Assembly: GCA_009268125.1 (NCBI GenBank)
Contig: WBOU01000008.1
Location: 155,543 to 219,542 of the forward strand
Direction: 5' to 3'
DNA from: Chloroflexia bacterium SDU3-3
GTDB taxonomy: Bacteria; Chloroflexota; Chloroflexia; Chloroflexales; Roseiflexaceae
Length of the DNA stretch: 64,000 nucleotides
Shown: positions 8,249 to 15,689 of the stretch, in pieces
How positions within the stretch are numbered: position 1 is the first letter of the stretch
Layout of the letters: each line of letters starts with the position of its first letter
Program-made: the position numbers and the translations under genes
The notes under the pieces: generated by a model
The model's database searches: none
Seen by the model: only the letters and a program-made list of their open reading frames with translations
Told to the model about the DNA's origin: nothing

Positions 8249-8980
8249 CTAGGCGAGGATAGGCAGCCGGAGCAGATCTGTTAGGCTGGTGATAGTAAAG
8301 TCGGGGCGAATGCCGCCCGTGGGGAACTCGCGGTTGGCTAGCCACACGGCGGGCATGCCCACAGCCTGCGCGCCTGCGATGTCCTCCTGCGGGCTGTCGC
8401 CCACAAAGAAGGCCTCGGATGGCGCGACGCCCAGGGCCGCGAGCATGGACTGGAAGATCTGCGGGCTGGGCTTCCAGATGCCCAGATCGCCCGAGAAAAT
8501 CGCGTGGTCGATATGCTGGAGAAGGCCGCATGTCGCCAGATCCTCGCGGTGCAGCGCGCCGGGCCAGATCGTGTTCGAGATCAGGCCGATCCTGAGGCCG
8601 CGCCCGCGCAGCGCCGCCAGCACCTGCGCTGCGCCGGGCTGGGCTAGCACGCCGCCCCGCAGCGGGCTGGCATAGCGCAGGGCCGCCTCGCCCAGCGCCG
8701 CCTCGCCCAGCGCAAGCGCGTAGCCCATGGCCACCTCGCCGATCCATGTGTCGGCGCGGATGTTTACCCCCTGCTCCACCGCCTGCCGCCAGCCCCGCTC
8801 AAGGCGCAGGAACATCGCATCGCAGAACGCATCCTCTTCCACCGGCAGGGCGTGGCCCTCGGCCCGCAGGTAGCGGTAGACCGCGCGGATGCCCGGCTCC
8901 TCAAGCGCGCGCCAGGTGTCGCCCACGCCGGGGTAGGCCAGCAGCGTGCCGCCCATGTCGAAGATCGCCGCGCGCAGCAT
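8249..8980 (-). CDS. HAD-superfamily hydrolase (YjjG-like type)
   Basis: This is a predicted phosphatase acting on a small phosphorylated metabolite. The 243-residue protein shows motif I FDMGGTL (nucleophile Asp8, with Gly in place of the +2 Asp as in a subset of the family), motif II ISNT, motif III Lys in GIWKPSPQIFQ, and motif IV VGDSPQEDIAGA. A helical cap domain lies between motifs I and II. It is the last gene of a four-gene minus-strand run. Its AGGAG ribosome-binding site overlaps the stop region of the preceding small gene, 5 bases away. The substrate is unknown. Confidence 0.85.
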   Translation of the reverse strand: MLRAAIFDMGGTLLAYPGVGDTWRALEEPGIRAVYRYLRAEGHALPVEEDAFCDAMFLRLERGWRQAVEQGVNIRADTWIGEVAMGYALALGEAALGEAALRYASPLRGGVLAQPGAAQVLAALRGRGLRIGLISNTIWPGALHREDLATCGLLQHIDHAIFSGDLGIWKPSPQIFQSMLAALGVAPSEAFFVGDSPQEDIAGAQAVGMPAVWLANREFPTGGIRPDFTITSLTDLLRLPILA

Positions 8981-8985
8981 CGCGC

Positions 8986-9252
8986 CTACTCCTGCGGCTT
9001 GGTGGTGGCGGCCTGCACGATCTGCTGCAGGTAGGACTGCCAGGCCTGGCGGTTCTCGTAGGTGATCTGGCGCACGCGCTCGATGTCGCCGGTCTCGGCG
9101 GCGTCGTTGGCGCGCGCCAGCGACTCCTGGAAGGCCCGCGCCAGCTCGGCCACGGCGCGGCGCATCTCGCCGTTGATGCCGCGCTGGCGCTCCAGCTCAT
9201 CCTGCAGGTACTGGTTGAGCCGCCGCAGCTGCTCGATCTCGCTCTCGGCCAT
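8986..9252 (-). CDS. Small coiled-coil protein of unknown function
   Basis: This 88-residue charged protein is predicted to be almost wholly helical, with heptad-like Leu/Arg/Glu spacing from residue 4 to about 75. It has no transmembrane segment and no cysteine. I start it at ATG 9252, preceded by AGGGGAAA. A longer open frame to 9309 would run into the FemAB-like gene. It is 13 bases downstream of that gene and 5 bases upstream of the HAD gene, so it is clearly within the operon. I do not recognise the family. Confidence 0.7.
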   Translation of the reverse strand: MAESEIEQLRRLNQYLQDELERQRGINGEMRRAVAELARAFQESLARANDAAETGDIERVRQITYENRQAWQSYLQQIVQAATTKPQE

Positions 9253-9265
9253 AGGCGTGTTTCCC

Positions 9266-10342
9266 CTAGACAATGCGCCGCTGCCAGAGGCTGTAGAGCG
9301 GCGGCACATACACCTGATCGTAGGCCGGCAGGAAGCGCACCACGCTGCCGCCGAAGCCCTTCTTGAAGCGGTAGACGCCGTAGAGCGCGTCGGCCTTGGC
9401 CTGCTCCTCCAGCCTCAACCGCTCGTCGGGGTCGGCCACAGTCAGCGCCTGCCCGATGGCGTCGGGGATGCCCCAGAAGTCGTAGCGGGTGCAGCCGCGC
9501 TCGCGTGCCCACTGCAGGGCCTGCCACTGGATGGCGTGCTGCGCGCCGCTTTTGAGACCGTCGGGGGTGGAGCCGCTGTAGAGGTAGAGGCCCGCGTGGG
9601 CGTCGGCGCACATCAGCGCGGTGGCCACGGTTTCGCCGCGCCAGTCGGCCAGCAGCAGCAGGGCATCGGCGCTGCGCCCAAAGATGCGCAGCACGGCGGC
9701 GTAGTAGTCGCGGCTGTGAATGCCAAACTGCGCCCGTGCACTGGTGGACTGCATGATCGCGTAGAAGGCGTCCAGATCGGCCTCGCCTTCGCCCACGCGC
9801 ACGGTCACGCCCTCGCGGGCGGCGCGGCGGATGTCGGCGCGGTGGCCCTTGCTCATGGCCGAGAGCAGCTTCTCGGGCGTCGGCCCGAGGTCGAGGTGCA
9901 CGGTGCTGCGGGGCTGGAGCGGCGGGGTGGGCTGGAAGCCTGCAAGCAGCAGCGCCGAGTGCAGCTGCTGTGCGCCTGCGGCCTGCTCAAGCATGTTTGG
10001 CTCTAGGCGTAGGAAGATGGCACGGCTGCGGGTGCTCAGTGCCCGCATAGCGCGCAGCAGCGCGCGGTCGATCTCGGCGTCGCCGCTCAGCAGCGGCCCG
10101 CGCGGCACATAGGCCGCCGCCAGACCAAAGCGCCGCTTAAACAGCAGCTGAGCGCCCGCCCGCAGCCCATCCGGCGACATGATCGCCAGCCGCTGGACAT
10201 CCCAGCCAAACTGTGATTTTAGCTCGCCCCAGCCAGGGCGCTGCAGCAGGCTACCCTGCGGGTGCTGCGCGACAAATGCCTCCCAGGTTTCCGCGTCGGG
10301 GGCCACCAGGGCGAAGCTCAGGCGTCCGTCTTGTACAGTCAT
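9266..10342 (-). CDS. FemAB/FemX-like peptidyltransferase (GNAT fold)
   Basis: These enzymes use aminoacyl-tRNA to add amino acids to the peptidoglycan stem peptide or make related amide bonds. The 358-residue product has the two GNAT-like halves of the family. The recognisable stretches are LLQRPGWGELKSQFGW near the N-terminus, FLRLEPN, KGHRADIRRAAREGVTV in the middle, and YDFWGIPD followed by YRFKKGFGGSVVRFLPAYD near the C-terminus. The start could also be ATG 10390, which overlaps the PIG-L gene end by 16 bases; neither start has a strong ribosome-binding site. With an atypical MurE in the same region, a role in cross-bridge synthesis is plausible but unproven. Confidence 0.83.
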   Translation of the reverse strand: MTVQDGRLSFALVAPDAETWEAFVAQHPQGSLLQRPGWGELKSQFGWDVQRLAIMSPDGLRAGAQLLFKRRFGLAAAYVPRGPLLSGDAEIDRALLRAMRALSTRSRAIFLRLEPNMLEQAAGAQQLHSALLLAGFQPTPPLQPRSTVHLDLGPTPEKLLSAMSKGHRADIRRAAREGVTVRVGEGEADLDAFYAIMQSTSARAQFGIHSRDYYAAVLRIFGRSADALLLLADWRGETVATALMCADAHAGLYLYSGSTPDGLKSGAQHAIQWQALQWARERGCTRYDFWGIPDAIGQALTVADPDERLRLEEQAKADALYGVYRFKKGFGGSVVRFLPAYDQVYVPPLYSLWQRRIV

Positions 10343-10374
10343 GTGTCCGAAAAATCTCTTCCCCAGGCGGGACG

Positions 10375-11166
10375 TCAGATCATCACCCAAACGCGCTCGC
10401 CGTAGGTGCCGACCTCCGGGCGCAGCTGCTCGTGGTAGTCGATGATCTGCTTTCGCATCGCGTCCTCGCCCCCAAAAAGCTCGCCCATCTGGCTCGCGTA
10501 GGATGCAATCGAGCCGATCTTGCGGCTCAGGGTCGCGTCAATGTCGATGATGCTAGGCACAAACTTGCGCGGCAGCGCGCCCAGCCGCTGCTCCAGCGCA
10601 CCTGCCTTCAGGGCGTAAGGCACATCCTCGTAGAAGGCGGTGGTGCTGGCCCAGCCGCCCGCCACGGTGGCATCATATGTCAGCTGGTGGTCCACATGGC
10701 CGCCGACCGCCAGCGGCACGTAGAACATCGCGCCCGAGGCGCGGGCGTGCAGCTCATCCAGCAGGGCGGCCAGCTGCTGGCGCAGCGGGTCGGTGATGGC
10801 CGGGCGTCCGAACAGGGCCTCGGCGGTGCAGTAGGTGTCGGGGATGCGGTAGATCGCATCCAAAAAACCGGCCCAGTAGCTGTCGGCCCCGATCCGTTCG
10901 AGCGCCAGGGTGTCCTCTTGCAGGCGCGAAGCCACCACATGCTCGGGGCTGAGCTGCCAGCGCCCGTGCATGGCGGCGGCGAACTCGCTGAATGGGCCTT
11001 CTGCCGCCGGGGCTGCGGTGGCGATCGTCACAACAAGCACGCGATCGCCCTGGGATGTGTGGCGGGCGATCGCGCCCCCGCACGAGAGCGCGGCGTCGTC
11101 GAGGTGGGGTGAGATGTAGATGTGCTTGTAGACGTCTGGGATCTGATCAATGTAGGTGTATTGCAT
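10375..11166 (-). CDS. PIG-L/LmbE-family deacetylase
   Basis: These zinc enzymes remove N-acetyl groups from GlcNAc-type sugars (mycothiol, bacillithiol, GPI and antibiotic pathways). The zinc motif reads PHLDDAALSCGG at residues 20-31 (His21, Asp23 and Asp24; usual form PHPDD), with a second His region GGHVDH in the middle. The length of 263 residues is typical. ATG 11166 is preceded by CGGAG. It heads the operon with the FemAB-like, coiled-coil and HAD genes. The substrate could be a wall sugar or a low-molecular-weight-thiol precursor; the sequence does not decide. Confidence 0.88.
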   Translation of the reverse strand: MQYTYIDQIPDVYKHIYISPHLDDAALSCGGAIARHTSQGDRVLVVTIATAAPAAEGPFSEFAAAMHGRWQLSPEHVVASRLQEDTLALERIGADSYWAGFLDAIYRIPDTYCTAEALFGRPAITDPLRQQLAALLDELHARASGAMFYVPLAVGGHVDHQLTYDATVAGGWASTTAFYEDVPYALKAGALEQRLGALPRKFVPSIIDIDATLSRKIGSIASYASQMGELFGGEDAMRKQIIDYHEQLRPEVGTYGERVWVMI

Positions 11167-11269
11167 ACACTCCGCTCATTCGCTTGATGGCGAGACCGTC
11201 GATAGGATTGATCGGGAACCAGCGCAGGCCGCGCGGCAGTGCTGCCGCCGCCGCGCGCCAAAGCACGTG

Positions 11270-12181
11270 TTAGACCAGCGAATCCCCGCCGCTCAGCTCC
11301 TCAAGGGCCTCGGCGGCGGCCTGGCTGCGCGCGGTGTCGCTGCTGCGGCTCACCTGCTTGAGCGCGCGCTCGGCCTGCTCGCCGCCGATCTGGCCCAGGG
11401 CCCAGATCGCCGCCAGCGCGATCTCGCTGTCGCTATCGGTCACCAGCGGGAAGATCTTGGGCAGCAGCGGCTGAGCCTCGTCGGCCAGCTCGCCAGCGGC
11501 GCGGCAGGCCTCGTAGCGCAGGGCGGGCGACTCGTGGCCAAGCGCCTTGCCGATAACGGGCAGCCAGCGCGGCAGCATGGAACGCCCCATCGCCACCAGC
11601 GCGCTCTCAGCCAGCAGCTGCTCGCCGCTGGCGTAGTCGCGCTCGACCTGGTTCTGGATCTGCTCGTTCTCGGCGAAGTACCCGGCGCTCTCCAGCGCGC
11701 GGCGGCGCAGCTCGGTGGGCAGGCCTGTGTCGAGCGCCGCCGCGCTCAGCGCCTGCTCCAGCGCCTCCTCGCCCTCGGCCAGCTCGCCAAGCGCGGCGAG
11801 GCAGGCGAAGCGGCTTAGGCCTATGGCCGCTGCGGCGCGCACATCGGTGCTCGCATCGCTCGTGAAGATGTCCACCATGCGCCGCAGCATCTTGGTCGAC
11901 GTATCTTCCCACAGGCCCTCGATGGCGCTGATGCGCACGGCGGCCTCGCGGTCATCCAGTAGCCAGCTCCACAGTTCGCCGAAGGCCAGCTCGACATGCT
12001 CCTCGGCTAGCTCGATCAGCTCGCGAGCGATCGTGGTGCGCCGCTCGGCGGGCAGCGACTGCCAGATCTCAAGGAAATCGCGCCGGTCAAGGTAGGTCAT
12101 CCCCGAGAGTCCGCGCACGTCGCGGATGGTGAGTGGCCGGGTCAGCTTGGCCACTGCCAGTAGTATTGTTGTTGCGCTCAT
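11270..12181 (-). CDS. HEAT-repeat protein
   Basis: This 303-residue all-helical protein has at least five HEAT/PBS-lyase-type repeats. Examples are DDREAAVRISAIEGLWE, DASTDVRAAAAIGLSRF, HESPALRYEACRAAGELAD and DSDSEIALAAIWALGQIGG. Such repeats usually act as protein-binding scaffolds. I start it at ATG 12181; an in-frame extension upstream covers the hairpin region and lacks a ribosome-binding site. It is the last of three minus-strand genes of unknown role, after a 54-aa and a 626-aa protein, with a hairpin in the 100-base gap before it. Confidence 0.82.
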   Translation of the reverse strand: MSATTILLAVAKLTRPLTIRDVRGLSGMTYLDRRDFLEIWQSLPAERRTTIARELIELAEEHVELAFGELWSWLLDDREAAVRISAIEGLWEDTSTKMLRRMVDIFTSDASTDVRAAAAIGLSRFACLAALGELAEGEEALEQALSAAALDTGLPTELRRRALESAGYFAENEQIQNQVERDYASGEQLLAESALVAMGRSMLPRWLPVIGKALGHESPALRYEACRAAGELADEAQPLLPKIFPLVTDSDSEIALAAIWALGQIGGEQAERALKQVSRSSDTARSQAAAEALEELSGGDSLV

Positions 12182-12209
12182 AGCTGTATAAGTGTACCAC
12201 AAGACGTCG

Positions 12210-12239
12210 AGAGGGGCGGTTCCATAACCACCCCTCTCA
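12210..12239 (-). terminator. Hairpin between the 626-aa gene and the HEAT gene
   Basis: A 12-bp stem (gagaggggcggt / accacccctctc, one G-U pair) with a 6-base loop sits in the intergenic gap. There is no T-tract on either strand, so it may be an RNA-processing or attenuating structure rather than a classic terminator. Confidence 0.5.
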
Positions 12240-12281
12240 ACAGCCATATGTTGTTGCGTCTACCGTACCGGCGGCGAGCTG

Positions 12282-14162
12282 CTACTCGTCGTCGTACTCG
12301 TCGTCGTACTCGTCGTCGACGTCGTCATCCTCGGCCTCGATCACCTCGGGGGTGTAGAACCACACGCCGGGCGTGGCAGCGTCTGGCTCGAAGCGATCGC
12401 CGTCCTTCAGCAGGTGCTCAAGATAGCTGGCCGAGGCCGGGCGCAGCACATTCAGCGCCACCAGCAGGTCGGCGATGGTCGACATATAGCGCGGCTCGCT
12501 ACGCGTGCCCACCGGCTCGCCAACCGTCTCGAAGACATGCTTCAGCACCTCTTCGCCCTTACGGCGCTCGTTCATCGGCAGCGACTTGAGGTTGCGCAGC
12601 CGACCGTAGCGCTGCTGGCTCACCAGCACGTCTGCGTCGACCGCCACAAAGTACGCGACGTTGGCGAAGGCGAACTTGTTCTTCTTGTCATCCAGCACCA
12701 GCAGCCGGTCCGACTGCTCGGCCTGCTCCTCGTAGCTGATAGTGAAGACCTGCGGCTCGTCGGTGCGGGCGATGGTGATCATCGCGCCGGGCACCAGCGC
12801 CTCGTGGAAGAACTCCTCCAGGCCCGAGATCCAGCCGCCGCGGTTGCCGGTGGGGTAGCGCAGCTCCACCAGGGTGGAGACGTAGCGCTGGGGCGAGTCG
12901 ATCCGCAGCACGGCGGTGCGCTGGTCGGGCAGCAGCGCGGCAGGCAGCAGCGCCGCCATCGCGCGGGTGAACGGCAGCAGGCCGTACTCCCACTCGAAGA
13001 AGGAGAGGATGTGGCTCAGCTGGCCGCTCTTGCGGATGCTGTCGGCGGCCTGGTTCTGCAGGCTGTCGTCGAAGCCCTCCTCAAGGTAGCCGGCCATCTG
13101 CCCCATCTCGCTGGCCTTCACACGCTTGCTGCCGATGGCGTTGGTCAGGCCCTTGGTGGCCCACAGGCGCGCGCCCTCGACGCCCACAAACTCGAAGTCC
13201 TTCTCTTTGCTGAGCCGATAGTTCAGCGCAAAGCGGAACGACTCATAGTCGGCCTGCCGTGGGTTATGGTAGAACAGGTCGGCGATGATCTCGGTGTCGA
13301 GCAGCGGCTGCTGGCGCTCATTTTTGATGTAGTCGGTGATGCGGCGCAGGTCGTTTTTGCCGAAGTTGGCCACCATCGCCTCAGGGAACACGTCGCCGCC
13401 AAACGAGACGATCCGGCGTAGCGGGTCGTTCTCCAGCGCGGTGCGCAGCTGCGACATCAGCGCGTTGCCGTACTGGCCGAGCAGGTCGGCGGTGGGGCGG
13501 CGCAGGTCGATCTGCACGCCGTTTGGCAGGGTGAGCATCGTGCTGGCCTGCGGCACGCTGGCCACCGGCGCGGCCTCGGCCACCGGCGCGGCCTCGGCCA
13601 CCTCGGGCTGGGCCTCGGCCACCGGCGCGGCCTCGGCCACCTCGGGCTGGGCCTCGGCCACCGGTGCGGCCTCGACCACTGGCGCGGCCTCGGCACCCTC
13701 TCCCTCCTCGGGCGGTAGGATGCCCACCTGGCGCTGCCAGTAGTCGGAGATAAAGACCGGCTCAACCGTGGTGAGCGCGGGGCGCGTGGTCGTCACCACC
13801 ACGCTAATATCATCGATCGGCAGCGGGTTCTCCGGCTCGTACAGCCGTTTGCGGAACATATGGCTGTTGTCCACCACACGCGGTGAAAATGCACCGCGCT
13901 TGGAGGTGGTGAAGACCACATCGCCATCGCGCTCCTCGCGAGCGAAGAGCGCGGCGTTCTCAGTCAGCGCCGCGTCAAGCTGGCTCTGGACCTTGCTGCG
14001 GTCCATCTTGTGGACGGTTGCAAAAAAATCGGCCAGATTTGCCAGCGTCTGGCGGATGGGCGCATCTTCAGCAAACAGCGCGCCCTGCGCCACCATAATC
14101 TTATATACCTGCGCGGCGAGGGACTGCTGATCAGCGCTGCCTGTGAAAGTAGGCTCACTCAT
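12282..14162 (-). CDS. Large protein of unknown function with AEAAPVAEAQPEV repeats and acidic tail
   Basis: I do not recognise this 626-residue protein. The N-terminal part (about 1-100) looks helical and could be a small winged-helix-like domain. Residues about 155-210 are an Ala/Pro/Glu/Val repeat region (tandem AEAAPVAEAQPEV), encoded by near-identical 39-base units. A mixed alpha/beta region follows (about 215-590). The last 20 residues are almost entirely Asp/Glu/Tyr (DDDVDDEYDDEYDDE). There is no signal peptide or membrane segment, so it is cytoplasmic. It follows a 54-aa gene by 26 bases and precedes the HEAT-repeat gene, so the three probably work together. Confidence 0.8.
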   Translation of the reverse strand: MSEPTFTGSADQQSLAAQVYKIMVAQGALFAEDAPIRQTLANLADFFATVHKMDRSKVQSQLDAALTENAALFAREERDGDVVFTTSKRGAFSPRVVDNSHMFRKRLYEPENPLPIDDISVVVTTTRPALTTVEPVFISDYWQRQVGILPPEEGEGAEAAPVVEAAPVAEAQPEVAEAAPVAEAQPEVAEAAPVAEAAPVASVPQASTMLTLPNGVQIDLRRPTADLLGQYGNALMSQLRTALENDPLRRIVSFGGDVFPEAMVANFGKNDLRRITDYIKNERQQPLLDTEIIADLFYHNPRQADYESFRFALNYRLSKEKDFEFVGVEGARLWATKGLTNAIGSKRVKASEMGQMAGYLEEGFDDSLQNQAADSIRKSGQLSHILSFFEWEYGLLPFTRAMAALLPAALLPDQRTAVLRIDSPQRYVSTLVELRYPTGNRGGWISGLEEFFHEALVPGAMITIARTDEPQVFTISYEEQAEQSDRLLVLDDKKNKFAFANVAYFVAVDADVLVSQQRYGRLRNLKSLPMNERRKGEEVLKHVFETVGEPVGTRSEPRYMSTIADLLVALNVLRPASASYLEHLLKDGDRFEPDAATPGVWFYTPEVIEAEDDDVDDEYDDEYDDE

Positions 14163-14188
14163 TGCGTCAAAAACTCCACTGCTTAGGC

Positions 14189-14353
14189 TTAGGAAGCCGA
14201 TGCTCGCTGATCATCTGCCAGCACGAGCTCGCGCAGAATCTCCAGGTAGCGTTCGGTCAATTTGGCAATGTCCTGTGGCTGCCCGCTGGCGCGAAGGATC
14301 TGCACCAGTCTGTCGACCCCAGTCTCACCATAGATAATGTTTTTGGCGTCCAT
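14189..14353 (-). CDS. Small (54-aa) conserved-looking protein of unknown function
   Basis: ATG 14353 is preceded by TTAGGAT at good spacing. The product starts MDAKNIIYGETGVDRL and is helical and charged throughout, with no cysteine or membrane segment. The codon usage matches its neighbours. It lies 26 bases upstream of the 626-aa gene on the same strand and is likely the first gene of that operon. I cannot assign a family. Confidence 0.6.
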   Translation of the reverse strand: MDAKNIIYGETGVDRLVQILRASGQPQDIAKLTERYLEILRELVLADDQRASAS

Positions 14354-14513
14354 GGGTATCCTAACAATAATATCTATATCCACAACACCAAAACGCAGGG
14401 CGCGGCAAGACAGCCACGCACCGCGTGCTGCGCAGTATTATAGCATGGCTCAATCTCATAGCGCAAACTTATGGCAAATAACATGGATAGGCGGGCGCGC
14501 TGTTTTCTCGATT

Positions 14514-15488
14514 CTACTCGGTGAGGCTCTCAAGCACCAGCGCTACGCCGCCGATAGCCACGCTCTCAAAGCCCAGTACCGAATGCACCACGGGCACGGG
14601 GCGTTCCACAAGCGAACGCATGAAGTCGGCCATGCGCTCCTGGATGCCGTTGATAAACGGCTGACCGCCGCTGCGAGCGACGATCCCGCCCAGGATGATC
14701 ATCTCGGGGTCGATCAGCGCGACGATCTGCGAAAGCCGCACCGCCAGAATATCGATGGTCTCGCTTACCACCTGGCGGCCAATCACGCTGTCGGTGAAAA
14801 TGTCGCTGAGCAGATTGGTGGACTGTCCAAGTTCGGTGGCCCGCGCCATCAGGCCGCGGATCGAGACCTGCTCCTCAAGGGTGCGCGGCATGTGGTCGGG
14901 GCGCAGCGGGTCGAATGGCCCCACCACCGCGTGCCCGATCTCGCCGGCCATGGTTGCGGCACCATGGTAGAGCTTGCCGTTCAGCACCAGGCCGCCGCCC
15001 ACGCCGCTGCTCAGGTGCAAGTAGAACAGGTCGCGCTTGCCCTGGCCCACGCCGAAGGTGGCCTCGGCCAGCGCGATGAGGTTGGCGTCGTTATCAATCA
15101 GCGCCGCCGCCCCAAAGGCCTCCTCGACCTGGTCGGCGATCGGGTAGTCTTCCCATCCGGCCACGCGCGGCGACTGGATGATTTTGCCCGCGCGCGCATC
15201 CACCGGGCCATTGAAGCCGACGCCTATCCGCACGAGGTGGCCGTCGGGCACATGCTTTTCGCTCAGCAGTTGCTGGCCGAGTGCGATGACCTCGCTCATC
15301 ATTGCCGACGGCTCTTTGCTGGTGATATCTCGCTGGAGGCATGTGTAGGTGTGGTGTTGAAGATCGACCAGGGCCGCGCGAAGCCCGTAGCTCCCGACGT
15401 CGAGGCCCATCACGCAACCCTGCGAGCTAAGTGCGCCCCAGGTGTGCTGCGCTAGGCGTTCTTCGACACGAGTTCGAGGATCGTGCAT
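14514..15488 (-). CDS. ROK-family sugar kinase or regulator-like protein
   Basis: ROK proteins are ATP-dependent sugar kinases (glucose, N-acetylglucosamine and others). The 324-residue protein has the N-terminal phosphate motif GLDVGSYGLRAALVDL, the catalytic Asp in DNDANLIALAEATFG, and LHLSSGVGGGLVLNGKLYHG. It also has the family GEIGH. The zinc-binding Cys cluster (CxCGxxGCxE) that normally follows GEIGH is absent. There is no N-terminal helix-turn-helix, so it is not a NagC-type repressor. AAAGGGGG precedes ATG 15488 and an extended -10 lies upstream. It is monocistronic. The substrate is unknown. Confidence 0.83.
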   Translation of the reverse strand: MHDPRTRVEERLAQHTWGALSSQGCVMGLDVGSYGLRAALVDLQHHTYTCLQRDITSKEPSAMMSEVIALGQQLLSEKHVPDGHLVRIGVGFNGPVDARAGKIIQSPRVAGWEDYPIADQVEEAFGAAALIDNDANLIALAEATFGVGQGKRDLFYLHLSSGVGGGLVLNGKLYHGAATMAGEIGHAVVGPFDPLRPDHMPRTLEEQVSIRGLMARATELGQSTNLLSDIFTDSVIGRQVVSETIDILAVRLSQIVALIDPEMIILGGIVARSGGQPFINGIQERMADFMRSLVERPVPVVHSVLGFESVAIGGVALVLESLTE

Positions 15489-15527
15489 GGGGACCCCCTT
15501 TCCAGCAAATACATACGGAATGAGTCT

Positions 15528-15536
15528 ATTCTAGCA
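15528..15536 (-). promoter_or_regulatory. Extended -10 promoter element for the ROK gene
   Basis: On the minus strand the sequence reads TGCTAGAAT, an extended -10 (TGn plus TAGAAT), 40 bases before the ROK start. No -35 box is evident, which is acceptable for this promoter type. Confidence 0.5.
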
Positions 15537-15628
15537 CACAATCCTGCGATGTGTAAGCGAAGAAGGCTGGCCGTATCACTATATGATCGGTTTTCTTATG
15601 ATTTTATTATTTTCAGATGGCTAATAAA

Positions 15629-15670
15629 GACGACCATGCCACGCTTCCCAACTAGTGTGGCATGGTCGTC
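15629..15670 (-). terminator. Terminator after the lamin-tail protein gene
   Basis: A perfect 14-bp stem (gacgaccatgccac at 15629-15642, its complement at 15657-15670) with a 14-base loop is followed on the minus strand by tttattag. It lies 19 bases downstream of the lamin-tail gene stop. Confidence 0.8.
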
Positions 15671-15689
15671 TGGCCGTGCTTCGTGGCTA

